From NCBI GenBank assembly GCA_030638765.1, contig DAOWDZ010000103.1, forward strand, positions 1 to 9,454: 9,454 nt of DNA, given 5' to 3'. The DNA comes from Desulfocapsa sp. Lineage in GTDB: Bacteria; Desulfobacterota; Desulfobulbia; Desulfobulbales; Desulfocapsaceae. The position numbers and the translations under genes are program-made. The notes under the pieces are model-generated. The model was not told the DNA's origin. It saw only the letters and a list, made by a program, of their open reading frames with translations, and did no database searches. Below, piece after piece: positions 7,704-9,454 of the stretch. Position 1 is the first letter of the stretch; every line of letters starts with the position of its first letter.

Positions 7704-8363
7704 TTACGGAAGAGTTATCCGGATATCAATGCTTTTAGCGTTTTTACCACGAAGCTTAAGAGAATCCACAAAGCCGCAGATTGTTCCGGCAAAGGCATCC
7801 TGAACAAAGTTTTTCATGGGGATACGGTTTCCGTCAATAAGAAGAGTGGTATGCTCTGCGCCTTTTGCAGCATCATGGAGAAAACGTTTTTCAATAAAAG
7901 AGGCTATCTCAGCAGCCTCATTTAAACGAAAGATATGATCTCCACTGACAGGCTCATCGCTTGCGACAGCAATTACTCCCGTTACTGTTTCACGCAGGAG
8001 CTTTTTGCTGGTACTGTTGCGGAATACTTCAATTTTAGATACCTGCCTGGCATCTTTGAACCCTTCACCTACAACGATGTCAACTTCCGGGAAGTACCTG
8101 TGGGCCAAAGTTGTGAGGGATTCCATTTTGTTATCTGTCATAATCACCATCTGATCAGGTGCCACCAGCATAACAGAGTCAGCACCGGAACATTTGTGGG
8201 TATGAGTGTCTGTTCCAGGTGTGTCAAAAACGATCTCCGTTTCCTTGGTGGATTTAATGACTGCGACTTGATATCCGAGTTGTTTCAGGTGGCTAACGAC
8301 CTTGGAAGCCAGAGTGGTTTTGCCGCAATCATGCCAGCCGATAAAAGTAACGATGGGTGGCAT
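7704..8363 (-). CDS. mobB: Molybdopterin-guanine dinucleotide biosynthesis protein MobB, extended form
   Basis: MobB is a GTP-binding P-loop protein that assists MobA in making the guanine-dinucleotide form of the molybdenum (or tungsten) cofactor used by enzymes such as formate dehydrogenase. The P-loop is GWHDCGKTT (residues 9-17), with Cys13 where Ser is common. It is followed by VAVIKS, FDTPGTDTHTHKCSGAD and VDIVVGEGFKD, all in MobB order. The 219 residues exceed the roughly 170 of E. coli MobB. The extra C-terminal part (about 172-219) contains LLIDGNRIPMKNFVQD, which resembles tails of MobB proteins in other anaerobes. GAGG lies about 8 bases before the ATG. It is the first gene of the - strand cluster. 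A selenocysteine and molybdopterin setup fits a Sec-type formate dehydrogenase elsewhere in the genome; that is inference. Confidence 0.92.
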   Translation of the reverse strand: MPPIVTFIGWHDCGKTTLASKVVSHLKQLGYQVAVIKSTKETEIVFDTPGTDTHTHKCSGADSVMLVAPDQMVIMTDNKMESLTTLAHRYFPEVDIVVGEGFKDARQVSKIEVFRNSTSKKLLRETVTGVIAVASDEPVSGDHIFRLNEAAEIASFIEKRFLHDAAKGAEHTTLLIDGNRIPMKNFVQDAFAGTICGFVDSLKLRGKNAKSIDIRITLP

Positions 8364-8512
8364 GGGGGAACCTCAATGTTGTAAAGATGGTGATTAATGC
8401 TGAAGATTGACAATATCCCAAGTAAATTACTGTATTCACCCTGAAAGTTCAAGCGCCCTTGTTGCGCTGCTATCCGGGAGAGACTAGAGAGAAGTCCCCT
8501 CCTCCAGTTCTA
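8364..8512 (-). other. Leader region of the mobB cluster, no gene recognised
   Basis: No convincing gene lies between the metallophosphoesterase remnant and mobB. A short hairpin is possible (AGCGC at 8452-8456 with GCGCT at 8464-8468). I could not fix a promoter with both boxes, and I recognise no known riboswitch pattern. The cluster promoter should lie here or in the remnant. Confidence 0.4.
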
Positions 8513-8765
8513 TTAAAATCCTTGTTCAGGAATTGAACCGGGATCAACAATAAGCTTAGTAATATTATAAGAGTAACAATAAGAAGAGTCTGCAACCCTC
8601 AACAACCATTCCTTTTGAGGAAAACCGCCATAATAATCATGGTTTCCAAGCACAAAATAGACAGGGGCCGTCCAGCCCTTGGGATGCGAGTTCCTTCACA
8701 AAAGCAGCCACCTCCTTTTGACCAAGAAATTCCAGATGGATATCTGTTAACCAAGCATAACGCAT
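8513..8765 (-). pseudogene. Calcineurin-like metallophosphoesterase remnant (frameshifted, internally deleted, truncated)
   Basis: An ATG at 8765 starts MRYAWLTDIHLEFL, the typical N-terminus of metallophosphoesterases with the DxH metal motif. It continues EVAAFVKELASQGLDG and then hits TGA at 8639-8637 after 42 residues. From about 8665, in another frame, comes PVYFVLGNHDYYGG, which carries the family GNHD motif and normally follows later in the same protein. The GD motif between the two (usually in a segment of about 30 residues) is absent, so there is both a deletion and a frameshift near 8663-8675. After about 25 more residues without clear similarity the second frame stops at TAA (8515-8513), and the C-terminal GHxH part is missing. 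The enzyme cannot be functional. It suggests genome decay next to the toxin-antitoxin module. Confidence 0.78.
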
Positions 8766-8866
8766 TTCTTCAGCTATCGTTTTCCTTTGTGTTATCTGAT
8801 TACCACTAATGCTCAGCTAATTCTCATCGTATTTGTAATCCGCTGACATGGAATAGAAAAAAACTT

Positions 8867-8960
8867 GGGAATGACGACAGTGGACTTTATGGTAATGGGT
8901 TTAAATATCAAAACGTTGCAAGCTCCCGTCATCCCCGAAGGTTGGTGTCGGGGATCCAGA
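8867..8960. repeat. REP-like repeat element with hairpin
   Basis: ATCCCCGA (8931-8938) and TCGGGGAT (8948-8955) form a perfect 8-base-pair hairpin with a 9-base loop. CGTCATCCCC at 8928-8935 is an imperfect inverted copy (one mismatch) of GGGAATGACG at 8867-8876. This GTCATCCCCGA...TCGGGGATCCAG style resembles dispersed repeats common in environmental proteobacterial genomes. Only one copy is in the window, so its repeated nature is inferred from resemblance. Confidence 0.55.
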
Positions 8961-8972
8961 AAACTGTTACAG

Positions 8973-9009
8973 GCTGATCATTAATAGTAATCAGCATCTC
9001 AAAAGATGC
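8973..9009. repeat. Two adjoining palindromes upstream of higB
   Basis: GCTGAT (8973-8978) and ATCAGC (8990-8995) are the arms of a 23-base imperfect palindrome matching at 9 of 11 paired positions. GCATCT (8994-8999) and AGATGC (9004-9009) form a second perfect 6-base-pair inverted repeat with a CAAA centre. They end directly before the -35 box of higB, so they could be operator sites or the edge of the repeat element. Confidence 0.45.
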
Positions 9010-9010
9010 A

Positions 9011-9039
9011 TTGACACCCGCAACCCTTGAGGTTACGAT
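9011..9039 (+). promoter_or_regulatory. Sigma-70 promoter of higBA
   Basis: TTGACA at 9011-9016 is a perfect -35 box. TACGAT at 9034-9039 is a fair -10 box exactly 17 bases away. Transcription should begin near 9045-9047, at the toxin ATG. AACC (9022-9025) and GGTT (9031-9034) form a small inverted repeat between the boxes, a possible site for autorepression by HigA. Confidence 0.6.
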
Positions 9040-9046
9040 GTGCAAT

Positions 9047-9325
9047 ATGATCAAGTCATTTAAACATAAAGGACTCGAAGATTTTTTCTACTCTGGAAAA
9101 AAGAAAGACATCAAACCAGAGCATGCAAATAGGCTGGGAAAAATCCTTGATCGTTTGAATGCTGCCAGCGAGATTCGTGATATGAATTATCCGGGTTCAA
9201 ATTTGCACAAATTGTCCGGCAACTTAAAAGGTCAATATGCTGTAAATGTTTCTGGTAATTGGAGAATATTTTTTGAATTTATTGATGGCAATGCTTACAT
9301 CGTAAGCTATGACGATTATCATTGA
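9047..9325 (+). CDS. higB: HigB-type toxin, RelE-superfamily mRNA interferase
   Basis: HigB is the toxin of a type II toxin-antitoxin pair; family members cleave mRNA at the ribosome and are blocked by HigA. From ATG 9047 the protein has 92 residues, the usual size, and begins MIKSFKHKGLEDFFYSG as family members do. LHKLSGNLKGQYAVNVSGNWRI and the ending YIVSYDDYH are strong family signatures. An upstream ATG at 9038 has a better spaced TGAGG (5 bases), but it lies inside the predicted -10 box, so with this promoter it would not be transcribed. I therefore prefer 9047, which may be leaderless. higA starts 10 bases after the TGA, in the toxin-first order typical of higBA. Confidence 0.93.
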   Translation: MIKSFKHKGLEDFFYSGKKKDIKPEHANRLGKILDRLNAASEIRDMNYPGSNLHKLSGNLKGQYAVNVSGNWRIFFEFIDGNAYIVSYDDYH

Positions 9326-9335
9326 GAGGACAGTT

Positions 9336-9454
9336 ATGAAAAAAATGACACGACAACCAACCCATCCAGGTGAAATTATAAAAGGTGACTATTTAAAACC
9401 ACTTTCTATCACCATTACCAAGCTTTCTTCGACCTTAAATGTTTCAAGAAAAAC
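9336..9454 (+). CDS. higA: HigA antitoxin, XRE-type HTH protein (3' truncated)
   Basis: The gene is cut by the window edge after 39 complete codons. The visible N-terminus MKKMTRQPTHPGEIIKGDYL matches HigA antitoxins, whose PTHPGE motif is very typical. LSITITKLSSTLNVSRK is the start of the helix-turn-helix domain. HigA neutralises HigB and usually represses its own operon. AGAGGA, overlapping the higB stop, lies 5 bases before the ATG, so the antitoxin has a strong ribosome-binding site while the toxin has none of note. This bias would favour antitoxin synthesis. Confidence 0.92.
   Translation, partial: MKKMTRQPTHPGEIIKGDYLKPLSITITKLSSTLNVSRK

Noticed and set aside
7935..8384. 149-codon + strand frame over mobB
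   Set aside because: Antisense to mobB, whose P-loop and later motifs are clear; a shadow frame.
8364..8512. Possible riboswitch or small RNA upstream of mobB
   Set aside because: I compared it with glycine riboswitch, molybdenum-cofactor RNA and SRP RNA patterns from memory and found no convincing core; only one short hairpin remains.
8615..8809. 64-codon + strand frame in the accessory gap
   Set aside because: The opposite strand carries the recognisable metallophosphoesterase remnant, which explains the open frame better.
9038..9046. Upstream ATG for higB adding three residues
   Set aside because: Although TGAGG is 5 bases away, this ATG falls in the predicted -10 box and family proteins begin at MIKSF; kept only as an alternative.

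Overview
The window looks like chromosomal DNA from an anaerobic, selenocysteine-using bacterium, most likely a Desulfobacterota (deltaproteobacterial) sulfur-cycle relative. This is inferred from three things: a SelD whose active-site residue is itself encoded by UGA, a [4Fe-4S]-type PurF followed by a small single-cluster-type ferredoxin, and a MobB needed for Mo/W guanine-dinucleotide cofactors. Base composition is moderate (low to mid 40s % GC by eye). No rRNA, tRNA, CRISPR array, transposase or phage gene was seen.

Left part (1-1967). The C-terminal part of an M20-family PepT-like aminopeptidase runs off the left edge on the + strand. It converges on selD (- strand). selD is easily mis-called because codon 13 is an in-frame TGA; read as selenocysteine, the gene is full length (350 residues). 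A divergent intergenic region follows. It carries a candidate promoter and a strong RNA hairpin in the presumed leader of purF.

Middle (1968-4581, + strand). purF (amidophosphoribosyltransferase, first committed step of purine synthesis) is followed after 8 bases by a ferredoxin gene. Further on is an HD-domain metal-dependent phosphohydrolase of unknown substrate.

Right-middle (4594-8363, - strand). A co-directional gene cluster reads mobB, lepB (signal peptidase I), a membrane-anchored unknown protein whose start overlaps the lepB stop (ATGA), pepF (M3 oligoendopeptidase) and a 68-residue unknown protein. Spacings are short, so it may be one operon, although the functions (cofactor synthesis, protein export, peptide turnover) do not form an obvious pathway.

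Right end (8364-9454). This part looks like accessory, decaying DNA. It holds a broken calcineurin-like metallophosphoesterase gene with a frameshift and lost internal and C-terminal parts, a REP-like repeat with a perfect hairpin, and palindromes. At the edge is a higBA toxin-antitoxin module, with complete higB and higA cut by the window end. The higB promoter is unusually clear and would make the toxin message nearly leaderless.

I did not find a clearly new multi-gene system. The best points for a second look are the selenocysteine SelD and its SECIS, the purF leader hairpin, the leaderless toxin start and the metallophosphoesterase remnant.
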